DNA of 64,000 nucleotides from an uncultured Bryobacteraceae bacterium (GCA_937920635.1 CAKZUE010000065.1:1-64000); one strand, 5' to 3'. Counted from the stretch's first letter, positions 43,137-52,659 are shown. Made by a program: numbers and translations. Notes: generated by a model from the sequence alone, not told the origin.

Positions 43137-45344
43137 ATGAAACGGTTGTGGATTGCGTTTGGCGCAGTGATCGTGATTTCGTTTTCGATCCTGGGATGGA
43201 TCGGGACGCGCATTTATCAGGAGATGCCGCCAATTCCGGACCGCGTGGTGACGCGGGACGGGCGGGTGGTGATCGCAAGCGGCGAGGTGGGGCAGGGGCA
43301 GAACATCTGGCAGACGATGGGCGGGATGGAAGTGGGATCGGTGTGGGGGCACGGCAGCTATGTGGCGCCGGACTGGACGGCGGACTCGCTGCGGCGGGAG
43401 CTGGAGTTCGTGCTGAACGAGTGGGCGCGGAGCGAGCACGGCAAGCCCTACAAGGAGCTGGACGCGGAGCGGCAAGCCGCGCTGCGGGGGCGGCTGGAGC
43501 AGATGTTCCGGACCAACACGTACGATGCGGGTTCGCGGACGATCGTGATCGACGAGGTGCGGGCGCGGGCGTTTGAAGCGAACGTGGCTCATTACCAGAA
43601 GCTGTTCGCCGAAGGCGAGCCGGCGTATGCGATTCCGAAAGGCGCCGTGCCGGATCCGGAGCGGGCGCGGAAGCTGGCAGCGTTTTTCTGGTGGACGGCG
43701 TGGTCGGCGTCGACGAACCGTCCGGGGGACACGATCTCGTACACGCACAACTGGCCGCACGAGCCGCTGGTGGGCAACCGCCCCACGGGCGAGAGCGTGA
43801 TGTGGACGGGCGTGAGCATTCTGATGCTGCTGGGCGGGATCTGCGCGATGGTGTGGTGGTACGCGTCGCAGCCAAAGGAGGCGCCGATCGAACGTCCGGC
43901 GGCGGATCCGCTGCTGCCGCTGAAGGCGACGCCGTCGCAGCGGGCGACGCTCAAATACTTCTGGGTGGTGGCGCTGCTGATTCTGGCGCAGATCCTGCTG
44001 GGCGTGGTGACGGCGCACTACGGAGTGGAGGGGGACGGTTTTTACGGAATCCCGCTGTCGAAGTGGCTGCCGTACAGCGTGACGCGGACGTGGCACATTC
44101 AGCTCGGCATCTTCTGGATCGCGACGTCGTGGCTGGCGGCGGGGCTGTACATTGGCCCGCTGGTCTCCGGGCACGAGCCGAAGCATCAGGCGCTGGGCGT
44201 GAACGTGCTGTTCGCGGCGCTGCTGGTGATCGTGGTGGGATCGCTGGCAGGCGAATGGATGAGCGTGCACAACCGGCTGACGGACGCGCAGGCATTTCTG
44301 TGGGGGCATCAGGGATACGAGTATGTGGACCTGGGGCGCGTGTGGCAGATCCTGCTGCTCGTGGGTCTGTTCATCTGGCTGTTCCTGGTGATCCGCAGCG
44401 TAAAGCCGGCGCTGAAGAACGCGGGGGACCAGAAGCCGCTGCTGACGATCTTTCTGATGAGCGCGGGCGCGATCGGCCTGTTCTACGGGGCGGGGATCAT
44501 GTGGGGGCAGCACTCGCATCTGTCGATGGTGGAGTACTGGCGGTGGTGGGTGGTGCACCTGTGGGTGGAAGGGTTCTTTGAAGTCTTCGCGACGGCGGTG
44601 ATCGCGTTCTTCTTCGCGCGGCTGGGGCTGGTGAGGCCGAAGCTGGCGGCGGAGGCGGCGCTGCTGTCGGCGACGATCTACCTGGCGGGGGGCATCATCG
44701 GCACGTGCCACCACCTGTACTTCACGGGCACGCCGACGGTGGCGCTGGCGTGGGGCTCGGTGTTCAGCGCGCTGGAGGTGGTGCCGCTGACGATGGTGGC
44801 TTTCGGGGCGCTGGACGATCTGCGGCGCGGGAAGGCGACCGAGTGGGCGCGGCGCTACCGGTGGCCGATTTACTACTTCGTGGCGGTGGCGTTCTGGAAC
44901 ATGCTGGGCGCGGGGCTGTTCGGCTTCATGATCAATCCGCCGATCGCGCTGTACTTCATGCAGGGGCTGAACACGACGCCGGTGCACGGGCACGCGGCTC
45001 TGTTCGGCGTGTACGGCATGCTGGGCATCGGACTGATGCTGGTGTGCCTGCGGGCGATGGGGCAGCGCGAGGAGTGGAACGACCGGACGATGAAGTTCGC
45101 CTTCTGGGCGATGAACGGCGGGCTGTTCGCGATGACGGTGTTCAGCCTGCTGCCGGTGGGGCTGTTGCAGACGTGGGCGAGCGTGAGCCAGAGCTACTGG
45201 TATGCGCGCAGCATGGAGTTCCTGCAAACGCCGCTGATGCAAACGCTGCGGTGGATGCGGGCGCCGGGCGACACGGTGTTCGCCATCGGCGCGGTGGCGC
45301 TGGTGTGGTTCGTGCTGAAGATCCGCCCGGCGGAGCAGGAGTAA
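43137..45344 (+). CDS. norZ: Quinol-dependent nitric oxide reductase
   Basis: A 735-residue single-subunit NO reductase (qNOR), which reduces NO to nitrous oxide with electrons from quinol. The N-terminal periplasmic domain is the NorC-like region fused to NorB but without a haem c CxxCH motif, as expected for qNOR (GQNIWQTMGGMEVGSVWGHG). The catalytic part has about fourteen helices with the His ligands in TRTWHIQLGIFW, HLWVEGFFEVFA, GTCHHLYFTGTP and TPVHGHAALFGVYG. It stands alone without norC or norD, so detoxification of NO is more likely than full denitrification. The ribosome site AAGGAGC is near. Start ATG 43137. Confidence 0.93.
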   Translation: MKRLWIAFGAVIVISFSILGWIGTRIYQEMPPIPDRVVTRDGRVVIASGEVGQGQNIWQTMGGMEVGSVWGHGSYVAPDWTADSLRRELEFVLNEWARSEHGKPYKELDAERQAALRGRLEQMFRTNTYDAGSRTIVIDEVRARAFEANVAHYQKLFAEGEPAYAIPKGAVPDPERARKLAAFFWWTAWSASTNRPGDTISYTHNWPHEPLVGNRPTGESVMWTGVSILMLLGGICAMVWWYASQPKEAPIERPAADPLLPLKATPSQRATLKYFWVVALLILAQILLGVVTAHYGVEGDGFYGIPLSKWLPYSVTRTWHIQLGIFWIATSWLAAGLYIGPLVSGHEPKHQALGVNVLFAALLVIVVGSLAGEWMSVHNRLTDAQAFLWGHQGYEYVDLGRVWQILLLVGLFIWLFLVIRSVKPALKNAGDQKPLLTIFLMSAGAIGLFYGAGIMWGQHSHLSMVEYWRWWVVHLWVEGFFEVFATAVIAFFFARLGLVRPKLAAEAALLSATIYLAGGIIGTCHHLYFTGTPTVALAWGSVFSALEVVPLTMVAFGALDDLRRGKATEWARRYRWPIYYFVAVAFWNMLGAGLFGFMINPPIALYFMQGLNTTPVHGHAALFGVYGMLGIGLMLVCLRAMGQREEWNDRTMKFAFWAMNGGLFAMTVFSLLPVGLLQTWASVSQSYWYARSMEFLQTPLMQTLRWMRAPGDTVFAIGAVALVWFVLKIRPAEQE

Positions 45345-45369
45345 AGCGAAAGGGCGCGGGGGGGGAGGC

Positions 45370-47994
45370 TCAGTCCTCGTTCCCCGCGCCTGCCGCAACT
45401 TCGGCGGCAGTTTCCTGCCAGCGGCAGGCGTCGCGAAAGTCGCAGTACTGGCACAGATCGGGGACGGATGGCTGGACCTCGATGCGTCCGGACTGGAATT
45501 GTTCGATGGCCCGCTGTGTCTTCTCGAGCGCGGCGGCGATGCTTTCCCGGGACTCCTCGGAGCCGGTCTTGCCGATGAGCTTCGACTTGTCTTTCAGGGC
45601 GACGTAGCCGAGCGTTTGTGGGCGGAGGTTCTCCTGCCGCGACAACGCTTCGGCGTAGAGTTCCACCTGGACGGCAATCTCCTCCCGCATCCTGATGGAT
45701 TGCGCGCCGGAGTACTTGAAGTCGTACACCCTGCATGCGCCTTCAGGGGAGACGTCGACGCGGTCGGCGCGGCCGTCGATTTCGACGCCCAAAACGTTCA
45801 GGCGGCATTCTGTTTCGAGCTGAGCCTGCCAGTCCGTCTGGGCAAGCTCGCTGGCGGCGTACGCGGCGAGATGGCGCTTCATGGCGGCGCGGTTGAGCAG
45901 GGTCTGATGCGTCTCGGCGAGGCCGTTGCGGCGCAGTTGACATTCCCAGAACTCGTCCGTGATGGTTTCGATCGAGCGGCCGCCCTTGTGCCAATCCGAC
46001 AAGATCTGGTGGGCGAGATTGCCGAGGAAGCGCGCGTCGAGCCTCTCCGAGGGCAGGGGAGGAAGGGGTTCAAGTTTTAGGATGGACTGCGCGAAGAACT
46101 GGAAGGGGCACTGCAAGTAGGACTCGATGGAGGTGGCGCTGACGGAAGCCCGGATGGCGCGGACGGCGTTGAGGGCATCGTCGGACTGGAGGGCGGGGGG
46201 CGGGGCGGGCTGGGCGGGGCGCGAGGGGCGCATGAGGAAGCGGCGGGCTGGAACGGCGGGCGTGGTTTCGCCGATCATGCCGTCGAGGAGAAAGGAGCGG
46301 AGGTTGGCTTCGCCTGCCTCGTTGCGCTCAGGCCAGGAGAGGATCAGCCGCTTCGTCGCGCGGGTGCGGGCGATCTCGAAGTGGAAGCGTTCTTCCTCTT
46401 CGAGTTCGGCGCGGGTGCGGACGGGGAAACCCTGCTGGCGGAGAGCGATGCGGATCTCATCCGGCAAGATGGGATCGGGGGAGGAGCGGCGGGGGAATTC
46501 GCCTTCGAGCAGCCCGCAGACGAAGACGAGGGGGATCTCCCACTGGCGGGCTTCCTGCACATCGAGCAGGTGGACGACGTCGCGGCGGGGGTCTTCGGGG
46601 TAGATGCGGGCTTCCCTGAGTCCGTCTTCGAGGCAGTCCCAATACGCGGCGAAGGAGAGCGGCTCGTCGGGCAGCAGGGGGGTGAGGGAATCGGCGGCGG
46701 CAGTGATGGCGCGGAAAGCAGCGGACTGGAGGCGGAGGCTGGCGAGCTGTGACACGGAAAGCTCTCCCGCGGCAGGTGGCGGCTCGAGCAGGGAGGCAAC
46801 CTCGGGAAGGCGGCGCGCCCATTCGCGCGGAGTGCAGGGATCGGCGGTCCAGGATTCAAAGGGGGCGAGGAGATGCGCTGCGGCGCGCAAGTGCTCCCCG
46901 AGAGCCGCGAGCCCCTGGAAGGGAAGCTTCCCCATGGCCTTCCGCCACGGCGCGCCCTGCACCTCGCGGGCGGCGCGGCAGAGGGGATGGCGGAGAAAGG
47001 CGAGCGTGGTTTCGCCGTCCCACCGGCTACAGACGGCGGCGGCGAAGCGCTGGAAGAAAACGCCGGCGGGCTCGCGCAGGACGGAGCGGCCGAAGTAGGC
47101 GCGCGCGGGGATGCCGAGGCGGCCGAAGGTGCGTTCGAGCAGGGCGAGGTAGTTCTCCTCGCTGCGGGTGATGACGGCCATTTCGCGCCAGGGGCGGCCG
47201 TTGTTGTGTTCGCCGAGAATCTGGAGGGCGATCTCTTCGGCTTCGCGCTCGCGCGAGCTGGCCTGGATGCGAACGATCTCCGGCTGGGTGCGGCGGACGG
47301 GGAGGCGCTCGATGCGGGCGCCGGCGCGCTGGAGCTGTTCGACGATGGGGGCGGCGCCCGGCCACTCGGGGAGCGTGAGCGTGACGGAGGCGTGCCTGCC
47401 GAGCGCTTCGAGAAGAGCCAGTTCGGCTTTGGAGAAAAGCGTAAAGCCGTCGAGCCAGAGATGCGAGACTCCGGCGCCGCGTTCGCGCGCACTCTCAGCA
47501 GCTTTCGCCAGCAAGTGCGCGCGGAGATGCAGACCGGCGCTCCCCAGAGCCCGCTCGATGGCTTCGTAGAGTTCGCCGAACTGCGCGTTGAAACGGTGAT
47601 CGAGGCTGATGAGCGAACTCCATTGAAGTGCGCCGCAGCCGGAGTTGGCGAGTTCTTCGATGGCCGCGGCGATGGCGGCAGGCAGTCCGGGGGCGTCGCG
47701 CAGCAGCGGGTAGAGTTGCGGGAGCTGTTCGAGTTCCTGAGAGGCGAGCAGGGCGAGGGCGCTGGAGTCAGCGGTCTGGATGCCGGGGGCGAGGGTGGCG
47801 GCGAAGCGCGAGAGCGTGGTGATCCACGAAGGGGGGACGGGTTCGCCGCGGCGGGCGAGATCGTGCTGGAGGTGCCGCGCCATGGTGGCGGTGGGGACGA
47901 TGAGGCGGGCGGGGCCGTTGCGCGCGGCGGCAGAGAATTCGCCGAGCACTTGCGTGGTTTTGCCGGAGCCGGGCGGGCCGAGCAGGAGCCTCAT
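45370..47994 (-). CDS. AddB-like helicase-nuclease with PD-(D/E)XK and Fe-S cysteines
   Basis: An 874-residue protein of the AddB/RexB-like group. Walker A is LLGPPGSGKTTQ at the N-terminus, followed by UvrD-like helicase remnants. The C-terminal RecB-type nuclease (PD-(D/E)XK) shows EIDGRADRVD and VYDFKYSG. Four Cys typical of AddB iron-sulfur clusters are visible: one in YLQCPFQFF and three in LCQYCDFRDAC. AddB works with AddA in resection of DNA ends; no addA gene lies in this window, so the partner is elsewhere or the protein acts alone. ATG 47994 is chosen because TACCCT (48006-48001) lies 6 nt upstream. Confidence 0.85.
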   Translation of the reverse strand: MRLLLGPPGSGKTTQVLGEFSAAARNGPARLIVPTATMARHLQHDLARRGEPVPPSWITTLSRFAATLAPGIQTADSSALALLASQELEQLPQLYPLLRDAPGLPAAIAAAIEELANSGCGALQWSSLISLDHRFNAQFGELYEAIERALGSAGLHLRAHLLAKAAESARERGAGVSHLWLDGFTLFSKAELALLEALGRHASVTLTLPEWPGAAPIVEQLQRAGARIERLPVRRTQPEIVRIQASSREREAEEIALQILGEHNNGRPWREMAVITRSEENYLALLERTFGRLGIPARAYFGRSVLREPAGVFFQRFAAAVCSRWDGETTLAFLRHPLCRAAREVQGAPWRKAMGKLPFQGLAALGEHLRAAAHLLAPFESWTADPCTPREWARRLPEVASLLEPPPAAGELSVSQLASLRLQSAAFRAITAAADSLTPLLPDEPLSFAAYWDCLEDGLREARIYPEDPRRDVVHLLDVQEARQWEIPLVFVCGLLEGEFPRRSSPDPILPDEIRIALRQQGFPVRTRAELEEEERFHFEIARTRATKRLILSWPERNEAGEANLRSFLLDGMIGETTPAVPARRFLMRPSRPAQPAPPPALQSDDALNAVRAIRASVSATSIESYLQCPFQFFAQSILKLEPLPPLPSERLDARFLGNLAHQILSDWHKGGRSIETITDEFWECQLRRNGLAETHQTLLNRAAMKRHLAAYAASELAQTDWQAQLETECRLNVLGVEIDGRADRVDVSPEGACRVYDFKYSGAQSIRMREEIAVQVELYAEALSRQENLRPQTLGYVALKDKSKLIGKTGSEESRESIAAALEKTQRAIEQFQSGRIEVQPSVPDLCQYCDFRDACRWQETAAEVAAGAGNED

Positions 47995-48000
47995 GCCGAC

Positions 48001-48006
48001 AGGGTA
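48001..48006 (-). promoter_or_regulatory. -10-like box TACCCT before the AddB-like gene
   Basis: On the bottom strand TACCCT ends 6 nt before the ATG at 47994. It is weaker than others in the window but at the same spacing. Confidence 0.35.
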
Positions 48007-48022
48007 CAACGGCGGAGGGGCG

Positions 48023-48853
48023 TCAGCGGGAGGCGAGCTTCTGCATGAGCTGCTGGCTTTGGGAGTTGAGGGTGGTGAGCTGGCGGAGGTCTTCTTCGGC
48101 GGCGAGGACGGCGGTCTGGATGCGGGAGAGATCGCCGATGGCGGCGGAGGGGTTGTCGCGCTGGGTGTCGAGGCGGACGGAGAGGGCGCGGAGCTGGTCA
48201 GTGATGTCGCGGTAGCGGCGCTGGAGGGAAGTGACGGTGTTTTCGCGGCGGCGGTTCAGTTCGATGAGGTCGGCGACGACGGGGGCGAAAGCGCCGGACT
48301 TCTGGCTGAGCGCCTGGAGCTCTTCGCGCGACTTGCGGAGCGAGGATTCAAGCTGGGCGATGCGGTCGTTCTTGGCTTTGATCTCGGCTTCCATGGCCTG
48401 GACGATGCGGCGCTGGTGGTCGAGGTCTTCGGTGAAGGCGGACTCGGCGGCGGCGAGGCGTTTGTTCTCGGCGGTGACGCGTTCGAGGGAGGCTTCGAGT
48501 TCGGCGATGCGGTTGCGGGCTTCGACGAGAGCGGACTGGGACTCGGTCAGGCGTGACTGGGCGGCGGCGAGTTCGCGGATGGCGGCGAGGCGGCGGGCGT
48601 CTTCGGCGGCGCGGGAGGAGGCAACGGGGGGAGGGGCGGCGATGCCGCGTTCGGCGAGCTGGCGGCGGAGCGAATCGTTTTCGAGCAGCAGCGCGTCGGC
48701 GCGCTCGCGTTCTTTCGCCGCTTCGGCCTTTGCCCGGTCGATTTCCTGCTGCAACTGCGCGCGGACCTGAAGGCGGGTGCGGAGAAGCCACGCGCCGGCG
48801 GCGAGCGAAAGCCCCAGCAGGACGGACAACGTCACCAGAGCGGGGTTCCGCAT
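48023..48853 (-). CDS. Membrane-anchored coiled-coil protein
   Basis: A 276-residue protein with one N-terminal transmembrane helix (ALVTLSVLLGLSLAAGAWLL) and an almost continuous coiled coil to the end (LQQEIDRAKAEAAKERERAD, RIAELEASLERVTAENKRLA, NDRIAQLESSLRKSREELQA). No enzyme or binding domain is recognised. Long periplasm-facing coiled coils of this type often act as spacers or scaffolds in the envelope. ATG 48853 follows TACGAT (48866-48861) by 7 nt, a leaderless layout, and excludes a Pro-rich in-frame extension. The gene lies between the VWA protein and the AddB-like gene, 28 bp before the latter. Confidence 0.75.
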   Translation of the reverse strand: MRNPALVTLSVLLGLSLAAGAWLLRTRLQVRAQLQQEIDRAKAEAAKERERADALLLENDSLRRQLAERGIAAPPPVASSRAAEDARRLAAIRELAAAQSRLTESQSALVEARNRIAELEASLERVTAENKRLAAAESAFTEDLDHQRRIVQAMEAEIKAKNDRIAQLESSLRKSREELQALSQKSGAFAPVVADLIELNRRRENTVTSLQRRYRDITDQLRALSVRLDTQRDNPSAAIGDLSRIQTAVLAAEEDLRQLTTLNSQSQQLMQKLASR

Positions 48854-48860
48854 ACGCTCA

Positions 48861-48866
48861 ATCGTA
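48861..48866 (-). promoter_or_regulatory. -10-like box TACGAT, leaderless arrangement
   Basis: On the bottom strand TACGAT ends 7 nt before the ATG at 48853, with no Shine-Dalgarno site between. Confidence 0.45.
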
Positions 48867-48909
48867 ACCGAACGGGGAGGCGGCGGCGAGGGCGGATGCG
48901 CCCCGGGCA

Positions 48910-49842
48910 TCAGTCATGGCTCCAGACCTGGGCGGTGAAGCGGGTGCGGTATTGCAGGTCGGCGCCGGGGGCGGAGAGCTGGAGGGTCACGTTTTTCGGC
49001 AGGCCTTCGGGCAGGCGGAGGTCGATGGAGAACATGGCGCGGATGCGCTGGAAGGCGGCGGCGACGGCGTCCGGGATCTCGGTGAGATTGCGGCAGAACC
49101 AGGCCTGGCCGCCGGTGGACTCGACGATCTGCTGGAGGCCGGTCTGATAGGCCTCGTTGAGGCGGTCGCGCAGGAAGGCGAGATGGACGGCGAAGACGGG
49201 CGCGTCGCTGGGGGAGAGGGCGGCGGCGAGGCGGGCGGATTTCTCGCGGACAAGGGCATCGGGGAAGCGGCGGGAGAGGTCGCGGGTGTCGCTGTAGTTG
49301 ATGACGGGGTTGGTGAAGTCTTCGCGGTAGTTGCCGATTTCGGAGTCGGTGATGTAGAGCACGGCGGCGCGAACCGGCGCCTTGTGGGCGAGGGAGGCGG
49401 CGAGGCGGGCGGCGGGGGTGACGGTTTCCAGGAAGCCGGCGCGGCCAGTGGTGGGCGCGTTCTGGATGGCGGCGATGGCGGCGGCGCGGTCCGGGGAAGG
49501 ATCGGCGAGCACGCGCAGGCCGTCCTGGGCGCTGAGGACGCCGGTCCAGGCGTTGGGCGGGAGCTGTTCGATGGCGGAGGCGGCAGCCTGGCGGGCGGCG
49601 CCGATGCGGGCGATGTCCTCGACCATATCGAGCACGAGCAGGAGGAGGAGATCGTCCTGCGGGGAGAGGATCCGCTCGATGACAGCCTGCCGGCCTTCCA
49701 CGGAGGCCTGAAGGCCCTCGGTGGAGCCGGAGGAGATCCACGCGGCGATGCGGCGGCGGCGGCCGCGGGGCGGGGCGGCGGACTTCGGCGGCGCCGCGGC
49801 GGCGGCGGAGGCGAGCAGGAGCAGGTGAAAGCGGCGCGTCAT
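48910..49842 (-). CDS. VWFA-related protein, acidobacterial type, MIDAS aspartate lost
   Basis: A 310-residue exported protein, shorter than the VWA protein at 4.9-6.2 kb. The signal peptide is MTRRFHLLLLASAAAAA. The A-domain start aligns as ISSGST where intact domains have DxSGS, so the metal-binding Asp is missing; VLYITDSEIGNYRED marks a later strand and the C-terminus (FSIDLRLPEGLPKNVTLQLS) is typical of the acidobacterial family. Metal-dependent ligand binding is doubtful. The ATG overlaps the stop of the TonB receptor gene (TGATG), so the two are coupled and may function together at the envelope. Confidence 0.78.
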   Translation of the reverse strand: MTRRFHLLLLASAAAAAPPKSAAPPRGRRRRIAAWISSGSTEGLQASVEGRQAVIERILSPQDDLLLLLVLDMVEDIARIGAARQAAASAIEQLPPNAWTGVLSAQDGLRVLADPSPDRAAAIAAIQNAPTTGRAGFLETVTPAARLAASLAHKAPVRAAVLYITDSEIGNYREDFTNPVINYSDTRDLSRRFPDALVREKSARLAAALSPSDAPVFAVHLAFLRDRLNEAYQTGLQQIVESTGGQAWFCRNLTEIPDAVAAAFQRIRAMFSIDLRLPEGLPKNVTLQLSAPGADLQYRTRFTAQVWSHD

Positions 49843-52640
49843 CAGAAGCTGAACCTCAGGCCGAGCTGCACGACGCGGCTGCCGCGCGAGCCGATGATGC
49901 GGCCGGCGTTGGCGTTGGGGGCGGAAGCCGGGCCGATGACGACGTCGGGGTCGGTCCAGTTGGCGTGGTTGATCCAGTTGAAGCCGGAGGCGGTGAATTC
50001 GACCGAGCGCTCCTGATCGATGGGGAAGCGCTTGGAGACGGAGAGGTCGTGGTTCTGGGAGATGGGGCCGCGGAGGAAGGGATGGGTGCGCGGGCCGGCG
50101 CCCATTTCAAAGTTCGGCGGATGGGCGAAGGCATCGGGATTGAACCAGAGCTCGGGGGAAGGGTTGGGGACGCGGGGATCGGCGCCGGGGATGGGGTTGA
50201 CGCGGACGGTGCGCAGTACGCCGCCGGTGTTGTTGAACTGGGCGCGGAGGGCGAGCGGCTCGCCGGAGGCGACGGTGGAGATGGCGGAGATGGACCAGTT
50301 GCCGGCGAGATAGCCGCGCCAATCGGAGTAGTTGAGCAGGGGCTTGCCGGCGCCGAGGGGCAGTTCGTACATGCAGGAAAAGGAGAGGCGGTGGGGGTTG
50401 TTCCAGGCGGTGAGGGCCCACTCGTTTTTGCGGTTGAACTGATCCTGGCGGCCGTAGGGGCCGGAGTAGTCGTCGAACTGGCGCGAGTATTCGTAGGAGG
50501 CGTTGAGGGAGAGGCCCTGGCCGGTGCGTTTCTCGGCGCGGAGGGAGACGGCCTCGCGGCGGTAGCGGCCGTCGGGCCACTGGGAGAAGACGTCGATTTC
50601 GAAGAACTGGGGGTAGGGGCGGAGGGCGCGGTTGAGGGCGAGGTCGTTGAGCTGTTCGCGCAAAGAGAGGAAATCGGGATGGACGGCGTTGAGGCGGACG
50701 GCATTGTTGCCGATGAAGATGTCGCGGCCCCAGGAGACGCCGGCGGCGCCGGTGAGAACGATGCCGCCTTTCACCTGGCGCTCGTAGCTGAGGCCGGCGG
50801 ACTGATAGCGGGGCAGGCGTCCGGAGGAGTCGAGGACGTTGGCGTCGGTGTCGTTGGCGGCGTCGGCGGTGAGATCGGGGACGGGGCGCGGCGGGGGCGG
50901 CATGCCGTTGCGGAGGTGGAAGGCGGGTTCGAGAAAGGCGTTGGGAGAGTAAAAATACGGGTGGCCGGTGAAGCCGCGGGTGCCCCACTGGGCGTTGTAG
51001 ATGGGGTAGCTCTGATAACTCATCCCGTAAGAGAGCCGGAGGACGGACTGGCGGTTGCCGCGGGGGTTCCAGGCGAGCGAGAAGTTGGGCTGGGGCTTGA
51101 CGACGGAGGGCTGGAAGGCGTGGCCGTAGCCGCCGCGGTTGGCGAAGACGAGCGCGCCGGGGCGGCCGTTGGCGGGGTTCGGGACGCTGAGGTCGACGAT
51201 GCTCTGGCGGTCGTAGCGCTCGACGCGGGGCGCGGCGGCGAGGAGGTTGAGCCCGAAGGAGAGGGTGAGATTGGGCCGGAGTTCCCAGACGTCCTGCACG
51301 GCGTTGGTCCAGGTCCAGTTGCGGAAGTAGGAGGGAGAGGGGACCAGAGCGAGGTCGGCGTGTTCGGGGCCGCCGAGGAGGAAGGAGGCGAAGGCGAGGC
51401 CGGTATTGACGATGCCGGGAAGGCTCGTGTAGCGCCACTGGAAGAAGTAGGCGCCCGAAGGGGCGTATGGAAGGAACGTGTTGACCTGGGCGCGGGAGAA
51501 CTGGCTGACGAGGCGCAGGCTGTGGCGGCCGCGCTTGTGGGAGAGGGCTTCGGTGAAGGTGAAGGAGTTGCGCGCGGTGCGGCCGGCGGGGGTGGTGCGG
51601 CCCATGTCGAGGTAGTTGGCCATGTCGAGGAAGGGGAAGCTCGAGTCCTCGACGCCGCCGAGGCCAAGGCGGGAAGGCCAGCCGGACTGGCCTGAAACGT
51701 TTTCAGAGATATTTGTTTGAGCTTCGACGGAGGCGGTGTTGACGGTTTTCGGGGACAGGGTGAGGACGTGCTCGATGGCGCCGCGGCGGTTCGAGAACTC
51801 GCGGTCGGCGGGGGCGGAGTCGGCGGGGCTGTTGATGAGGCGCGCGGCGCCGCTGAGGCCATTGGTGAAGGAATAGGAGACGGAGAGGCGGTGTTTTTCG
51901 AGGAAGGTGTGATCGACGCGGGCGATCATGCCGTCGGCGGTGTTGGTTTCCGGGGAGACGATGAAGTAGTTGTTGCGGAAGAAGGGGCCGGCGTCGGCGT
52001 TGGGCAGGGGGTAGTAAGGGAGCGTGTTGCGGGCGACGGGGTCGATGCGGGACTCGGGGATGCGGTTGGAAGGGAAGGGATCCTTGATGAACTCGAGGTT
52101 GCCGCGCGAGACGGGCAGCGAGCGGTCGTAGAGCGGGTTGGGGCGGACGGTGGCGGGATCGAAGATGGGTAGCGGGGCGCCGGAGGGGTCGACGGTGAGG
52201 CTGAAGTCGCCGCGGCGTTCGGGTTCGATGGCGACGGTGCGCAGGTAGCTGCGGGAGATGCGCTCGCGGACGCCTTCGTAGTTGAGCGAGAAAAAGGTCT
52301 TGCGGCCGCCGTGGTAGAGTCTGGGGATCTGGACGGGGCCGCTGACGCTGAAGCCGAACTGGTTGCGGCGGAGAAGATTCTTCTGGCCGCCGCGCTGGCG
52401 GATCTCGTGGGGGACGGCGTCGAGGATGTCGTTGCGGAGGTTGTGATAGAGGCGTCCGTGGAAGGCGCCGCGGGCGGCGCCGGGAGCAGAGACGGCGCGG
52501 CGGGGGCTATCGGGGCGCAGGCCCATCTCGCGCGTCAGCTTCCGGAATTCTTCCGCCGCCTGTTGGAGCGCCGGGCGCTCCGGCGCCTGCCCGCGCGCGA
52601 GGGCGGAGGCCAGAATCAGGGCGAGAATCGAGCTCCGCAT
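49842..52640 (-). CDS. TonB-dependent receptor, Oar-like, acidobacterial type
   Basis: A 932-residue outer-membrane protein. After a signal peptide (MRSSILALILASALARGQ) the chain has the strand pattern of acidobacterial Oar-like TonB receptors: NQFGFSVSGPVQIPRLYHGG, KTFFSLNYEGVRER, FPSNRIPESRIDPVARN, ARVDHTFLEKHRLSVSYSF and the C-terminal VVQLGLRFSF ending in Phe, needed for BamA assembly. Unlike many members (over 1000 residues) it has no clear N-terminal carboxypeptidase-like repeat and only a short plug-like part. It probably imports a large ligand or oligosaccharide; specificity is unknown. ATG 52640 is preferred to 52664 because TACACT (52659-52654) lies between them. Confidence 0.83.
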   Translation of the reverse strand: MRSSILALILASALARGQAPERPALQQAAEEFRKLTREMGLRPDSPRRAVSAPGAARGAFHGRLYHNLRNDILDAVPHEIRQRGGQKNLLRRNQFGFSVSGPVQIPRLYHGGRKTFFSLNYEGVRERISRSYLRTVAIEPERRGDFSLTVDPSGAPLPIFDPATVRPNPLYDRSLPVSRGNLEFIKDPFPSNRIPESRIDPVARNTLPYYPLPNADAGPFFRNNYFIVSPETNTADGMIARVDHTFLEKHRLSVSYSFTNGLSGAARLINSPADSAPADREFSNRRGAIEHVLTLSPKTVNTASVEAQTNISENVSGQSGWPSRLGLGGVEDSSFPFLDMANYLDMGRTTPAGRTARNSFTFTEALSHKRGRHSLRLVSQFSRAQVNTFLPYAPSGAYFFQWRYTSLPGIVNTGLAFASFLLGGPEHADLALVPSPSYFRNWTWTNAVQDVWELRPNLTLSFGLNLLAAAPRVERYDRQSIVDLSVPNPANGRPGALVFANRGGYGHAFQPSVVKPQPNFSLAWNPRGNRQSVLRLSYGMSYQSYPIYNAQWGTRGFTGHPYFYSPNAFLEPAFHLRNGMPPPPRPVPDLTADAANDTDANVLDSSGRLPRYQSAGLSYERQVKGGIVLTGAAGVSWGRDIFIGNNAVRLNAVHPDFLSLREQLNDLALNRALRPYPQFFEIDVFSQWPDGRYRREAVSLRAEKRTGQGLSLNASYEYSRQFDDYSGPYGRQDQFNRKNEWALTAWNNPHRLSFSCMYELPLGAGKPLLNYSDWRGYLAGNWSISAISTVASGEPLALRAQFNNTGGVLRTVRVNPIPGADPRVPNPSPELWFNPDAFAHPPNFEMGAGPRTHPFLRGPISQNHDLSVSKRFPIDQERSVEFTASGFNWINHANWTDPDVVIGPASAPNANAGRIIGSRGSRVVQLGLRFSF

Positions 52641-52653
52641 CCGCGTCACTTTC

Positions 52654-52659
52654 AGTGTA
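52654..52659 (-). promoter_or_regulatory. -10-like box TACACT before the TonB receptor gene
   Basis: On the bottom strand TACACT ends 13 nt before the ATG at 52640 and lies inside codons that would follow an ATG at 52664, so transcription from it can only serve the downstream start. Confidence 0.4.
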
